From: an uncultured Clostridia bacterium
GTDB taxonomy: Bacteria > Bacillota > Clostridia > Oscillospirales > Acutalibacteraceae
Reading direction: 5' to 3'
DNA: 64,000 bases
NCBI GenBank assembly: GCA_946407065.1
Contig: CAMJMQ010000007.1
Location: 1-64,000, forward strand
The position numbers were made by a program, and so were the translations under genes. Below the pieces are notes generated by a model. That model had not been told where the DNA came from. It saw only the letters and a list, made by a program, of their open reading frames with translations, and searched no databases. Shown piece by piece: positions 26,182-34,851 of the stretch; position 1 is the stretch's first letter; each line of letters starts with the position of its first letter.

Positions 26182-26851
26182 TCTCGGCTTCGACGTATTA
26201 TTCAAGGGCACGAATTTCACGCGATTGCTCGGCGGCATGTGGGTCACGCTGAAAATCAGCCTGATCTCCGTCGCATTATCCATCGTTCTGGGAATTTTGC
26301 TCGGCGTCGTCATGACGTTCAAAAACCCAGTGACAAAGGCGATCTGCCGCGTCTATCTGGAGATCGTGCGGATCATGCCGCAGCTGGTGCTGCTGTTCAT
26401 CGTCTACTACGGCTCGGCACGGCTGATCGGGCTGAAATTTGAACCTGAATTCGCCGCAGTCATCGTATTCACCTTCTGGGGCACCGCCGAGATGGGCGAC
26501 CTCGTCCGCGGCGCCTTACAGAGCATTCCGAAACACCAATATGAGAGCGCCTACTCGCTGGGGCTGAATCGCAGCCAGACCTATTTCAGCATCGTCATTC
26601 CCCAGACCATCCGCCGCCTGCTGCCGCTGTCCATCAACCTTGTGACGAGGATGATCAAGACCACGCCGCTGATCGTCATGATCGAGGTGGTCGAAGCGAC
26701 GAAGGTCGCACGTCAGATCATTGACGCGAATCGCGTCGCGTCCCCTAACGCCGCGTTCGGATTGTTTTTCGTCATATTTGTCCTGTACTTTGCGGTGTGC
26801 TGGCCGATCAGCCTGCTCGCTTCGCATCTGGAAAAGAAATGGAGTAACTGA
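26162..26851 (+). CDS. Polar amino-acid ABC transporter permease 2
   Basis: 229 residues, HisM/GlnP family, pairing with the preceding permease as a heterodimer. The first helix is [20 protein letters not shown]; the EAA loop is [23 protein letters not shown]. It overlaps the upstream gene by 20 bp and ends 2 bp before the ATPase gene. Confidence 0.9.
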   Translation: MQALVTDLGFDVLFKGTNFTRLLGGMWVTLKISLISVALSIVLGILLGVVMTFKNPVTKAICRVYLEIVRIMPQLVLLFIVYYGSARLIGLKFEPEFAAVIVFTFWGTAEMGDLVRGALQSIPKHQYESAYSLGLNRSQTYFSIVIPQTIRRLLPLSINLVTRMIKTTPLIVMIEVVEATKVARQIIDANRVASPNAAFGLFFVIFVLYFAVCWPISLLASHLEKKWSN

Positions 26852-26853
26852 TT

Positions 26854-27621
26854 ATGGCAGATACGGTTTTGACCATTAACAATATAAATAAGTCCTACGG
26901 CGATAACCTGATTCTCAACGGACTGAGCCTTGACGTCCATAAGGGCGAGGTCATTGTCATCATCGGTCCCTCCGGCTGCGGCAAGTCGACCCTGCTCAGA
27001 TGTATCAATGCGCTCGAGCCGATCCAAGGCGGCGAGATTCGTCTTGACGGCGAACTGATCGACGGCAACAGCCGCAATATCGCTCAGATCCGTCAGAAGA
27101 TTGGTATGGTATTCCAGAACTATGAGCTGTTTCCTCATAAGACCGTTTTGCAGAATATCATACTTGCGCCAATGAAGGTGCAGAAGCGCAGCAAAGTCGA
27201 GGTTACTGAGGAAGCCGAACAGCTTCTGGAGCGCGTCGGATTGCTTGATAAAAAGAATAGTTATCCGCGTCAGCTCTCCGGCGGTCAGAAGCAGCGCGTC
27301 GCGATCGTCCGCGCGCTGTGTATGCATCCTGAAATCATGCTATTTGACGAGGTAACGGCAGCGCTCGACCCCGAGATGGTGCGTGAGGTGCTCGATACGA
27401 TGCTGGAGCTTGCCAAAAACGGCAGCACCATGCTGATCGTGACCCACGAGATGAACTTTGCCCGCGCGATCGCCGACCGTGTGATCTTCCTCGACGGAGG
27501 GGAGATTGTCGAGGAAGCTGATCCCGAAGACTTTTTCACCTATCCGAAAACGGAACGTGCGCAAAAATTCCTGGACACCTTCGAGTACGAATCCGTGAAG
27601 CACCACGATAATGAATATTGA
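26854..27621 (+). CDS. Polar amino-acid ABC transporter ATPase
   Basis: 255 residues, GlnQ type. Walker [10 protein letters not shown] (about 38-46), Q-loop [10 protein letters not shown], signature LSGGQKQR, Walker [15 protein letters not shown] and the switch His in VTHEM. It drives the two permeases above. Confidence 0.95.
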   Translation: MADTVLTINNINKSYGDNLILNGLSLDVHKGEVIVIIGPSGCGKSTLLRCINALEPIQGGEIRLDGELIDGNSRNIAQIRQKIGMVFQNYELFPHKTVLQNIILAPMKVQKRSKVEVTEEAEQLLERVGLLDKKNSYPRQLSGGQKQRVAIVRALCMHPEIMLFDEVTAALDPEMVREVLDTMLELAKNGSTMLIVTHEMNFARAIADRVIFLDGGEIVEEADPEDFFTYPKTERAQKFLDTFEYESVKHHDNEY

Positions 27622-27801
27622 ATAATTGACGGAGGGCTCCGCCATCATCCGATTTTATAATGAACGAGCAGACGAGAGTCTGTGAGAAACCGAAATTATT
27701 CATTCTTAAGTTTTCAGTATTCAGTTTTAAGTAACTTCCCGCCTATACCGTACAACATGTACGATATAAATATATGGCTTACGCCGGAAAGAAGAATGTA
27801 T

Positions 27802-28719
27802 ATGAAGAACACAAAACTATTTAAGCTGTTAGCAGTCGTTATAGCCGTCATCATGGTTGTCGGCGTAATGGCGGCATGCAGCAAGGCGACCGATGCTGAC
27901 AAGGGCGTTACAGAGGCTGTCGCAGATGCGGCGAATAACGCTGATAACGGCGATTCTGATGATACCATCTACCGCACACTCGATCAGATCAAGAAGAGCG
28001 GCAGCATCAAGATCGGCGTTTTCTCTGACAAAAACCCGTTCGGCTATGTTGACGAGAACGGCAAGTATCAGGGCTATGATGTTTACTTTGCGCGCCGTAT
28101 TGCCGAGGATCTCGGCGTAGAGGTCGAGTTTGTCTCCACCGAGGCCGCAAACCGTGTTGAAGCGCTGCAAACCGGTAAGGTTGATATCATCCTTGCAAAC
28201 TTCACCGTCACCGAGGAGCGCGCACAGCAGGTCGATTTCGCTCTACCCTACATGAATGTTGCACTTGGCGTTGTCTCCCCTTCCGATAAGGTCATCACCG
28301 AGCTCAGTCAGATCGGCACAGATGACGCAGTTATCGTCATCTCCGGCACTACTGCCGAGATTTATCTTGAGGAAAATAATCCTGAGATCACTCTGAAGAA
28401 GTACGATACCTACTCAGACGCAAAGACCGCCTTTGAGAACGGTCAGGGCGTTGCTTGGGCAAACGACAACACCGAGGTCATCGCATATGCGAACACTGTC
28501 GACGGCTACACCGTCGGTATCCCGAAGCTCGGTTCGGACGATACCATCGCTCCCGCTGTCACCAAGGGCAACGAAAGCCTGCTCAACTGGATCAATGATG
28601 AGATCAAGTCTCTTGCCGACGAGCAGTTCTTCCACAAGGATTATGAGGAAACGCTGGTAGACACCTACGGCAAGGACTACGAAGAAGAGCTTGTCGTAGA
28701 GGGTGGCGTTATCAAGTGA
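27802..28719 (+). CDS. Amino-acid-binding lipoprotein of the ABC transporter
   Basis: 305 residues from ATG 27802 (GGAAAGAAG upstream). The lipoprotein signal ends MAAC; the family-3 solute-binding domain has IKIGVFSDKNPFGYVDENGKYQGYDVYFAR and DIILANFTVTEERAQQVDF. It captures the substrate outside the membrane. About 180 gene-free bp, with no clear hairpin, separate it from the ATPase gene, so it may be expressed separately or at a higher level. Confidence 0.92.
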   Translation: MKNTKLFKLLAVVIAVIMVVGVMAACSKATDADKGVTEAVADAANNADNGDSDDTIYRTLDQIKKSGSIKIGVFSDKNPFGYVDENGKYQGYDVYFARRIAEDLGVEVEFVSTEAANRVEALQTGKVDIILANFTVTEERAQQVDFALPYMNVALGVVSPSDKVITELSQIGTDDAVIVISGTTAEIYLEENNPEITLKKYDTYSDAKTAFENGQGVAWANDNTEVIAYANTVDGYTVGIPKLGSDDTIAPAVTKGNESLLNWINDEIKSLADEQFFHKDYEETLVDTYGKDYEEELVVEGGVIK

Positions 28720-28742
28720 TTTTCTCCCGATAACATAACAGA

Positions 28743-28778
28743 ACATTCTGGCGTTGGCTTTGTCCGGCGTCAGAATGT
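28743..28778 (+). other. Intercistronic stem-loop
   Basis: ACATTCTG (28743-28750) pairs with CAGAATGT (28771-28778), with inner GGCG/CGTC-type pairing. It has no U-run, so it is more likely an mRNA-stability element after the abundant binding-protein message than a terminator. Confidence 0.45.
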
Positions 28779-28800
28779 CCGCATTTAGAGGTGAATTATC

Positions 28801-29991
28801 ATGTCAGATACCTTCAAAAAAGATTCCTATGGCTTCCATACCCGAGCGGTGCACACCGGTAACGCCGTTGACAAAGAAACCGGCGCGGTCAAGCGACCGA
28901 TCACGATGGCAAACTCGTATGAGCTGCCGTATGATCCGACAAATATGAACTGGTCATCGGCAGAGGGAAATCTATACACCCGCAACGGCGGCGCGAATCA
29001 GAAGTACTTACAGGAAAGGCTCGCTTCCCTCGAGGGCGGCGAGGATTGTATCGTGCTTGCTTCAGGCGTAGCGGCATTATCGGGACTGTTCTTCTCGCTG
29101 CTGAAAGCAGGCGATCATGTTGTCTTTTCCAGTGTGACCTATATCGCTGTTTATCGTTTACTCAATGAATTGTTCAACGAAAAGTTCGGAGTTGAGACAA
29201 CCATCGTCGATACGACGGACTTGGACGCGGTCAAAGCTGCAATCCGCCCGAATACGAAGCTGATTCACATTGAGACGCCTGGAAATCCTACTATATCCGT
29301 TACGGATATTAGTGCTCTTGCGGCTATCGCTCACAAAAACGACGCTCTGCTGTCGGTGGATAATACCTTTGCTTCTCCATATAATCAGCGTCCGATCGAG
29401 CTTGGCGCAGACTTCAGTGTTGAAAGCCTGACGAAGTACATCAACGGTCACGGTGACGCAATGGGCGGTGCGATCATCGGTAAAAAGGAATATCTTGATA
29501 TCATCCGCGCACAGGCACAGGTAAATCTCGGCGGTACGATCAGCCCGTTCAACGCGTGGCTGATCATGCGCGGCTCAGTGACCTTACCTCTGCGGATGAA
29601 GCAGCATAATGAAAACGCATTGAAAATAGCTAAATGGCTGGAGGAACGGCCCGGCGTCAGCTTTGTATCCTATCCGGGACTTGAGAGCCATCCGCAGCAC
29701 GAGATTGCCCTCAGACAGATGGCTCCCGGTTTCGGCGGTGTGCTGACCTTCGGACTGAAGGCTGATCACGAAACGCATAATCGATTCGTCAGTCATCTGC
29801 GCGTCATCACCAACGCGGTGTCACTCGGACATGACGCAAGCCTGATCGTTTTCTTGGGAGAGAACGATGAGCGTCAACACCTTTATCCCGAACGGTTTCA
29901 TAACGGTTTTTTCCGTTTCAGCGTAGGAATCGAAGATGCCGACGATCTGATCGAAGATCTGCGTCAGGCGTTGGAAAAAGTCGGATTGTAA
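28801..29991 (+). CDS. Cys/Met-metabolism PLP enzyme
   Basis: 396 residues, cystathionine gamma-synthase/lyase/methionine gamma-lyase superfamily. Motifs include NPT-containing IHIETPGNPTISVTDI, VDNTFASP, and the PLP lysine K212 in SLTKYINGHGD. It could make or break sulfur amino acids; the family members cannot be separated by eye. As the last gene of a Cys-leader transporter operon, a lyase that uses imported cystine or cystathionine is plausible. Confidence 0.88.
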   Translation: MSDTFKKDSYGFHTRAVHTGNAVDKETGAVKRPITMANSYELPYDPTNMNWSSAEGNLYTRNGGANQKYLQERLASLEGGEDCIVLASGVAALSGLFFSLLKAGDHVVFSSVTYIAVYRLLNELFNEKFGVETTIVDTTDLDAVKAAIRPNTKLIHIETPGNPTISVTDISALAAIAHKNDALLSVDNTFASPYNQRPIELGADFSVESLTKYINGHGDAMGGAIIGKKEYLDIIRAQAQVNLGGTISPFNAWLIMRGSVTLPLRMKQHNENALKIAKWLEERPGVSFVSYPGLESHPQHEIALRQMAPGFGGVLTFGLKADHETHNRFVSHLRVITNAVSLGHDASLIVFLGENDERQHLYPERFHNGFFRFSVGIEDADDLIEDLRQALEKVGL

Positions 29992-30053
29992 TTCGCACGA
30001 AGTTGCAGAAATTACTTGTAAAACATTTAGGCAGAATGACAAATCTGTGTTTA

Positions 30054-30087
30054 ACCTATTGACAAAGTAGGTAGGTAGGTTTATAAT
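30054..30087 (+). promoter_or_regulatory. Promoter/operator of the Met-leader operon
   Basis: TTGACA (30059-30064), 17-bp spacer with GTAGGTAGGTAGG, TATAAT (30082-30087). ACCTA-N9-TAGGT (30054-30072) overlaps the -35 box, as at 25278. Identity to the first promoter runs on through CGCTTGCA to the ribosome site. Confidence 0.75.
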
Positions 30088-30120
30088 ACGCTTGCAATCA
30101 AACGAAAGGAGAAAACGACC

Positions 30121-30216
30121 ATGATCACCATGACGCGTACCTATACAATGACCATGATGTGGATGTGCGGTATGATGTATCGCGCTATGGTTCGTTATGC
30201 TCTGAAACAGTGTTGA
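30121..30216 (+). CDS. Met-rich leader peptide
   Basis: 31 residues, AAAGGAGA ribosome site. Nine Met and two Cys, with a run MTMMWMCGMM at 10-19, ending RAMVRYALKQC. It is a paralogue of the Cys-rich leader at 25346 and is followed by a perfect terminator hairpin, then metQ-metN-metI. The layout suggests translation-dependent attenuation by methionine supply. Confidence 0.75.
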   Translation: MITMTRTYTMTMMWMCGMMYRAMVRYALKQC

Positions 30217-30228
30217 TTTCTGTCAGCT

Positions 30229-30263
30229 TAAGGGGAGCGTAACGCGCTCCCCTTAATTTTTTT
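30229..30263 (+). terminator. Attenuator terminator after the Met-rich leader
   Basis: AAGGGGAGCG-TAACG-CGCTCCCCTT perfect stem followed by AATTTTTTT, 13 nt after the leader stop. Confidence 0.85.
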
Positions 30264-30424
30264 CACTAAGGAGATTTGTATGAATACCACAAGATTTCTG
30301 ATATCCTCCAACCTTTACAGTAAACGAATGTGGCTGTGATCTGAACAACAATAATGGAAGCCTTTATAAATACATTTACATCATTCATTTCACAGTCACA
30401 TTTAAACTATAAGGAGAAATCATT

Positions 30425-31321
30425 ATGAAAAAACTTTTATCCGCTTTACTGATCGTTACACTCGCACTCACATCCGTATTTGCTCTGACCGCTTGCTCAA
30501 ACAGCGCGAACAGCGCCGGAGATAACGCTACCGAAGCACCTGCAAACGCATCCTCTGTCACCATTGCCATCCCGAACGATACCACCAATGAAGCCCGCGC
30601 TCTTCTGCTGTTACAGGAGATCGGCTACATCAAGCTAAAGGCTAACGCAGGTATCACAGCGACCCCCAGAGATATCGAAGATAACCCGAAGAACATCGAG
30701 TTTGCTGAGATTGAGGCGGCTCAGCTGCCGTCCGCTCTGAAGGACTATGACTATGCCGTCATCAACTCCAACTACGCCATCGACGCCGGTTTGAACCCCG
30801 TCAAGGATTCGTTGGGTATCGAAGGTTCTGCATCCGCTTATGTCAACATCATCGCAGTCAAGGAAGGCAACAAGAATGAGCCTAAGATCAAGGCACTGGT
30901 CGCCGCGACCGAATCTCAGAAGGTCATCGACTACATCAACCAGAACTACGACGGCGCTGTCGTGCCTGTCGTTGAGAATCCCACCGACGGTTTCGATTCG
31001 TCTATTGATTACGACGCGTTGAAAGGTGAGACCATTACCATCGCGGCTTCTCCGACGCCTCACGCCGAGATTCTCGCAATCGTCAAGGATATCCTCGCCA
31101 AGAAGGACATCACCCTCGAGATCACCGAGTTTACCGATTATGTACAACCGAACCTTGTCGTCGATAAAGGCGAACTTGACGCGAACTACTTCCAGCACGT
31201 TCCGTATCTGGACGACTTCAACGCCGAGAACGGTACATCTCTGGTATCCGTTGCGGGCATCCATGTTGAGCCGATCGGTCTTTACGGCGGCAAGCAGAGC
31301 AGCCTTGACGCCCTGAAATAA
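30425..31321 (+). CDS. metQ: Circularly permuted MetQ/NlpA-type binding lipoprotein
   Basis: 298 residues. The lipoprotein signal ends LTAC (C24). The mature part is a MetQ domain in swapped order: residues 45-181 (VTIAIPNDTTN...LLLLQEIG, NPKNIEFAEIEAAQLP, AVINSNYA, YVNIIAVK, GAVVP) match the C-terminal half of ordinary MetQ, and residues 201-298 (IAASPTPHAEIL, EFTDYVQPN, GELDANYFQHVPYL, EPIGLY, SSLDALK) match the N-terminal half, joined by a linker at 182-200. The termini fall exactly where SLDEL normally runs into xVAVPNDPTN. All ligand-site segments remain, so it should bind methionine for MetNI. Confidence 0.9.
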   Translation: MKKLLSALLIVTLALTSVFALTACSNSANSAGDNATEAPANASSVTIAIPNDTTNEARALLLLQEIGYIKLKANAGITATPRDIEDNPKNIEFAEIEAAQLPSALKDYDYAVINSNYAIDAGLNPVKDSLGIEGSASAYVNIIAVKEGNKNEPKIKALVAATESQKVIDYINQNYDGAVVPVVENPTDGFDSSIDYDALKGETITIAASPTPHAEILAIVKDILAKKDITLEITEFTDYVQPNLVVDKGELDANYFQHVPYLDDFNAENGTSLVSVAGIHVEPIGLYGGKQSSLDALK

Positions 31322-31333
31322 TTTTGATACGCA

Positions 31334-31361
31334 TATGCACCGAGCCAGTGCCCGGTGCATA
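31334..31361 (+). other. Intercistronic stem-loop after metQ
   Basis: TATGCACCG (31334-31342) pairs with CGGTGCATA (31353-31361). No U-run; likely protects or processes the metQ message. Confidence 0.5.
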
Positions 31362-31385
31362 CTGTCTGTTTAAAGGAATGATCCC

Positions 31386-32378
31386 ATGATAGAACTGAAA
31401 AATATATCCAAGACCTTTCGGACGTCTGACAGCACCGTCGAAGCGCTGAAAAACGTCAGTATCACTGTAAACGACGGCGATATCTTCGGCATCATCGGTA
31501 TGTCCGGCGCGGGAAAATCGACCCTTGTGCGATGTATCAATATGCTCGAACGCCCCGACGAAGGCGCGGTGCTGATCGACGGTGTGGACGTAGGCAGTCT
31601 GAAAAGCAAAGACCTGCGCAATACCCGCCGCGAGGTAACGATGATCTTTCAGGGCTTCAATTTGCTGATGCAGAGAAGCTGTCTGAATAACGTTATGTTC
31701 CCGCTGGAACTGGCAGGTGTGAAAAAGGCGGATGCTAAAAAGCGCGCATTGGAACTGCTGGAGACCGTCGGTCTGCCCGATAAGGCGAACGCCTATCCCG
31801 CACAGCTCTCGGGCGGTCAGCAGCAGCGCGTCGCGATCGCGAGAGCACTTGCCACCGACCCGAAGGTACTGCTGTGTGATGAAGCGACCTCTGCGCTTGA
31901 CCCAAAGACCTCACACGCTATCCTCAGCCTGATTCGTGAGATCAATGAAAAGCTCGGCATCACCGTCATCATCATCACCCACCAGATGAGCGTTATCGAG
32001 GAGGTCTGCAATAATGTCGCGATTCTCGACCACGGTGAGGTAGCCGAACAGGGACGTGTTGTCGATATTTTTACCCACCCTAAGAGTCAGGCGGCTAAGC
32101 GGCTCGTCTTCCCCGAGGGTGAGCAAGAGATCCTTGTCGAGAACTCCGCCTACCGTCTGCGCGTGATCTTCGGCGGTGCGAAGGCGGCAGGCACCCCCCT
32201 TATTGCCCGGCTCGCTAAGGAAAAAGGTATCGAGGCGAATATCCTCGGCGCGTCGACAAAAGCTGTCGGCGACAAGGCATACGGCAATATGCTGCTGTCT
32301 TTTGCGGATGAAAACAGCAAGGATCTGGCGATTGCATTTTTGAAAAGTATCGAAGATATCTCGGTAGAGGAGGTGTGA
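31386..32378 (+). CDS. metN: Methionine ABC transporter ATPase MetN
   Basis: 330 residues. Walker A GMSGAGKST, signature LSGGQQQR, Walker B LLCDEATSALDP, switch ITHQM. A C-terminal NIL (ACT-like) regulatory domain (about 245-330) is present, which in MetN binds methionine to inhibit transport. AATGATCCC precedes the ATG; metI follows by 2 bp. Confidence 0.95.
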   Translation: MIELKNISKTFRTSDSTVEALKNVSITVNDGDIFGIIGMSGAGKSTLVRCINMLERPDEGAVLIDGVDVGSLKSKDLRNTRREVTMIFQGFNLLMQRSCLNNVMFPLELAGVKKADAKKRALELLETVGLPDKANAYPAQLSGGQQQRVAIARALATDPKVLLCDEATSALDPKTSHAILSLIREINEKLGITVIIITHQMSVIEEVCNNVAILDHGEVAEQGRVVDIFTHPKSQAAKRLVFPEGEQEILVENSAYRLRVIFGGAKAAGTPLIARLAKEKGIEANILGASTKAVGDKAYGNMLLSFADENSKDLAIAFLKSIEDISVEEV

Positions 32379-32380
32379 GT

Positions 32381-33085
32381 ATGGCTGATTTTTTTACATC
32401 CAAAGACTGGCTGGAAGCGGTCGATATCGTCAAGACCGAGGTGCCGCTCGCCATATGGGAAACCTTGTATGTCACGCTGATATCCACCCTGATTGCGCTC
32501 ATGATCGGTCTGCCGTTGGGCGTACTGCTTGCAGTCGGCGACAAGGACGGTATCATTCCCTTGCCCGCGCCGCTCAGGCATTTTCTGAATATCCTGATCA
32601 ACCTGCTCCGTTCGGTACCGTTTCTGATCCTGATCGTCGTAGTCGCGCCGTTAACAAGGCTGATTATCGGCAAGGCGTTTGGTACGGCTGCGTCCATCGT
32701 ACCGTTGGTTATCGCGGCGTTTCCGTTTATCGCGCGTCTGGTCGAGAGTTCTGTCCACGAGGTCAACCCGAATATCATCGAGATGGCGCAGAGCACCGGC
32801 GCGTCGCCCTTCCAGATCATCACCAAAGTGCTAATCCCCGAGAGCGTCCCGAGCCTGATTTCGAACATCACCATCGCCCTGACAACCATCCTCGGCTATA
32901 CCGCTATGAGCGGCGCGATCGGCGGCGGAGGTCTGGGCAAGCTTGCCATCAACTACGGCTACTACCGTTACAAATACCTCGTGATGATCATTACCGTTAT
33001 CCTGCTGATCCTGCTCGTACAGCTGTTCCAGTCGATCGGTACAAAGCTGTCGGTAGTCTCGGATAAACGATTAAAGAAAAAATGA
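32381..33085 (+). CDS. metI: Methionine ABC transporter permease MetI
   Basis: 234 residues, five predicted helices. It has LPLGVLLAV, RSVPFLILIVVVAPLTRLI, the EAA loop VNPNIIEMAQSTGASPFQII and MSGAIGGGGLGKLAINYGY, typical of MetI. I start at ATG 32381 with AGAGGAGG upstream; an in-frame GTG two codons earlier overlaps the metN stop. Confidence 0.95.
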   Translation: MADFFTSKDWLEAVDIVKTEVPLAIWETLYVTLISTLIALMIGLPLGVLLAVGDKDGIIPLPAPLRHFLNILINLLRSVPFLILIVVVAPLTRLIIGKAFGTAASIVPLVIAAFPFIARLVESSVHEVNPNIIEMAQSTGASPFQIITKVLIPESVPSLISNITIALTTILGYTAMSGAIGGGGLGKLAINYGYYRYKYLVMIITVILLILLVQLFQSIGTKLSVVSDKRLKKK

Positions 33086-33097
33086 AAGGAATTTGAA

Positions 33098-33478
33098 ATG
33101 AAAATAATCGAAACAAAAAACGCTCCTGCTGCAATCGGTCCTTACTCTCAGGCTGTTGTCTTCGGCGATCTGATCTACACTTCCGGTCAAATTCCCATTG
33201 ATCCTGCAACAGGCAGGATAGAAACCGATACGATAAAAGGTCAGACCGAGCAAATCATCAAGAATCTGTCGGCGATATTAACTGAGGTGGGCAGCAGCCT
33301 TGACAGCGTGATCAAAACGACCTGCTATTTGAAGGATATCAGGGACTTCGGCGTATTCAACGAGGTCTACGGCAAGCATTTCACCTCAAAACCCTCACGC
33401 AGTTGTGTAGAGGTATCGAACCTGCCAAAGGGCGCGCTCGCGGAGATTGAGGTCATCGCCGAGGTGGAAAAGAGATGA
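33098..33478 (+). CDS. ridA: RidA-family enamine/imine deaminase
   Basis: 126 residues, full length. It has IGPYSQAV, YTSGQIPIDP and the active-site Arg101 in PSRSCVEV. RidA hydrolyses reactive enamines released by PLP enzymes; its place after the Met transporter fits protection from products of Cys/Met PLP lyases. AAAGGAATTTGAA precedes the ATG. Confidence 0.94.
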   Translation: MKIIETKNAPAAIGPYSQAVVFGDLIYTSGQIPIDPATGRIETDTIKGQTEQIIKNLSAILTEVGSSLDSVIKTTCYLKDIRDFGVFNEVYGKHFTSKPSRSCVEVSNLPKGALAEIEVIAEVEKR

Positions 33479-33482
33479 GGTT

Positions 33483-33716
33483 ATGAAAGCACTGTCGATA
33501 CAAGAATACATTGATCTGAGGGATGAAAGCCGGGAGCACTTCGGTGTGACGCTGCATCTGCACGATCACTGCACATCGCAGTATCTTTCTTCGGACGGGC
33601 AACCGTTTGATGACCGCTACAGCGCCTATCTGCTTGATTATTTTGACAGCAAAAAACTCAGCGCAACGATCTCCAACGACAGAACCGGCGTTTTGATTCT
33701 ACCGAAAGGATTATGA
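33483..33716 (+). CDS. Small protein resembling the RDAC family
   Basis: 77 residues from ATG 33483 with AGAGATGAGGTT upstream, 4 bp after ridA. The segment VTLHLHDHCTSQYL recalls the HLRDACGxQ signature of small clostridial RDAC proteins; the rest is DDRYSAYLLDYFDSKKLSATIS. Function unknown. Its place in the Met operon suggests a sulfur-metabolism link. Confidence 0.5.
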   Translation: MKALSIQEYIDLRDESREHFGVTLHLHDHCTSQYLSSDGQPFDDRYSAYLLDYFDSKKLSATISNDRTGVLILPKGL

Positions 33717-33718
33717 TT

Positions 33719-33870
33719 ATGAGACTTGCAATGGCACAAGACAGCATGAGCTGTTCAATGTCTGAGAATCTGGAAAAACTGTTGATGATATGAGAATAGC
33801 GGCGAAAAACGGAGCAGATATGATTACCTTTCCCGAGTTGCAGCTTTCACCATTCTTCCCAAAATATCAT
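33719..33870 (+). pseudogene. Nitrilase-family hydrolase fragment
   Basis: The start MRLAMAQDSMSCSMSENLEKL matches carbon-nitrogen hydrolase N-termini, then a frameshift gives a stop at 33790. The +1 frame continues with RIAAKNGADMITFPELQLSPFFPKYH, which contains the family PE motif. Only about 50 of about 280 codons remain. It is probably a former last gene of the Met operon. Confidence 0.75.
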
Positions 33871-33966
33871 AGCAAAAAGCGGCAATGCGTCGACTTGAGC
33901 TGCTTGTGCTTCAGCAATATGTTCTGTTGAGTTGTCCATTTTCATTTGTGCCATAGCAATCCGCAT
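33871..33966 (-). pseudogene. Second nitrilase N-terminal fragment, inverted
   Basis: On the minus strand AGGGGTG precedes ATG 33966 and MRIAMAQMKMDNSTEHIAEA, another nitrilase-like N-terminus. It runs into the plus-strand fragment near 33870. The frame then loses similarity. The two fragments converge on one deletion/inversion junction. Confidence 0.5.
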
Positions 33967-34101
33967 TATCGCTCACCCCTGTCAAATTCAATTAAATCCT
34001 TTATCACTTCGCCCGCAATATAATTGATAATCAATCCGCACATTCGACGCCGGATTGCATCCTGTATATAATAGAATCATCAAAGCAAAGGAGGCAAAAA
34101 T

Positions 34102-34275
34102 ATGAAGAAGTATTATCTTTACCTCACCGCCGATGAGCGTCGAATTATCTTGCACAGTTTGATTGATATGAAAAACGAACTAATCAAAACCGGGCATTAT
34201 ACCGACGCGCTCGATGAGATCATCATTCAACTCACAAAAGCAAAGATTAAACATGTGCGAGTAAAGGAGGTCTGA
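34102..34275 (+). CDS. Small transposon-associated protein upstream of tnpV (copy 2)
   Basis: 57 residues, AAAGGAGG ribosome site. KKYYLYLTADERRIILHSL followed by a charged helical part. Nearly identical to 11793-11972, including about 70 bp of upstream DNA with the same TATATAAT promoter. Function unknown. Confidence 0.65.
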   Translation: MKKYYLYLTADERRIILHSLIDMKNELIKTGHYTDALDEIIIQLTKAKIKHVRVKEV

Positions 34276-34277
34276 CC

Positions 34278-34637
34278 ATGAGCACAAAGATAACTTATAC
34301 CAGACAGGGCGACTACTATTTGCCTGACCTCAAACTACCGGAGCAAGAGCCGCGCGAGATCGGTATCTGGGGACAGCGTCGCAGACGCTATCTCAAAGAA
34401 CATCACAAAATCCTATACTATAACTTGCTCACCCAATGCAAGCTAATCGATCATCTCGCTGATATCAATGAAGAAGCGCAAAACATGTATGACCGGCTCG
34501 TAAAACAGCTTGCAGAACAAGAAGGTGTTACCGAGAAGCTCAAAGGAGAAGATCCGTTAGAGTGGGTGGCAAAAATGAACAATATCAACTCACGCGCAAG
34601 TGAGATCGTTTTTGCTGAAATTATCTATACAGTTTAA
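34278..34637 (+). CDS. tnpV: TnpV transposon accessory protein (intact copy)
   Basis: 119 residues, family full length: YTRQGDYYLPDLKLPEQEP, IGIWGQRRRRYLKEHHKILYYNLL, then LADINEEAQNMYDRLVKQLAEQEGVTEKL and EWVAKMNNINSRASEIV. It is the reference for the broken copies at 11969 and 56590. No recombinase is adjacent, so this is a relic of a larger element. Confidence 0.88.
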   Translation: MSTKITYTRQGDYYLPDLKLPEQEPREIGIWGQRRRRYLKEHHKILYYNLLTQCKLIDHLADINEEAQNMYDRLVKQLAEQEGVTEKLKGEDPLEWVAKMNNINSRASEIVFAEIIYTV

Positions 34638-34640
34638 TCG

Positions 34641-34685
34641 AAGCGGCTGCTGCAATACTTTGATTGCAACAGCCGCTTTCCTTTT
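34641..34685 (+). terminator. Terminator of tnpV
   Basis: AAGCGGCTG...TGCAAT pairs with ATTGCAACAGCCGCTTT, followed by CCTTTTTAT. A decayed copy follows the fragment at 56860. Confidence 0.75.
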
Positions 34686-34803
34686 TATATGATAATGATA
34701 TGCTTTTTCAGTTTTTCAGCATGCCGTCAAGCCGTGGATCACGGTAACTGCAAGGAAGTGATGATACAGTGAAACATTTTATAAATATCTCTCTGCCTGA
34801 GAA

Positions 34804-34851
34804 AAACAGCTCCGAGTTTCTGCATGACAGTTACTCGGAGCTGTTTTTTTA
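34804..34851. terminator. Bidirectional terminator by the HxlR gene
   Basis: AACAGCTCCGAG (34804-34815) pairs with CTCGGAGCTGTT (34834-34845), with A-run before and T-run after, overlapping the HxlR gene stop. Confidence 0.85.

Noticed and set aside
30280..30339. 19-codon ORF with an AAGGAG site after the Met-leader terminator
   Set aside because: It has no Cys/Met run or paralogue in the first operon. It could be translated, but nothing else supports it.
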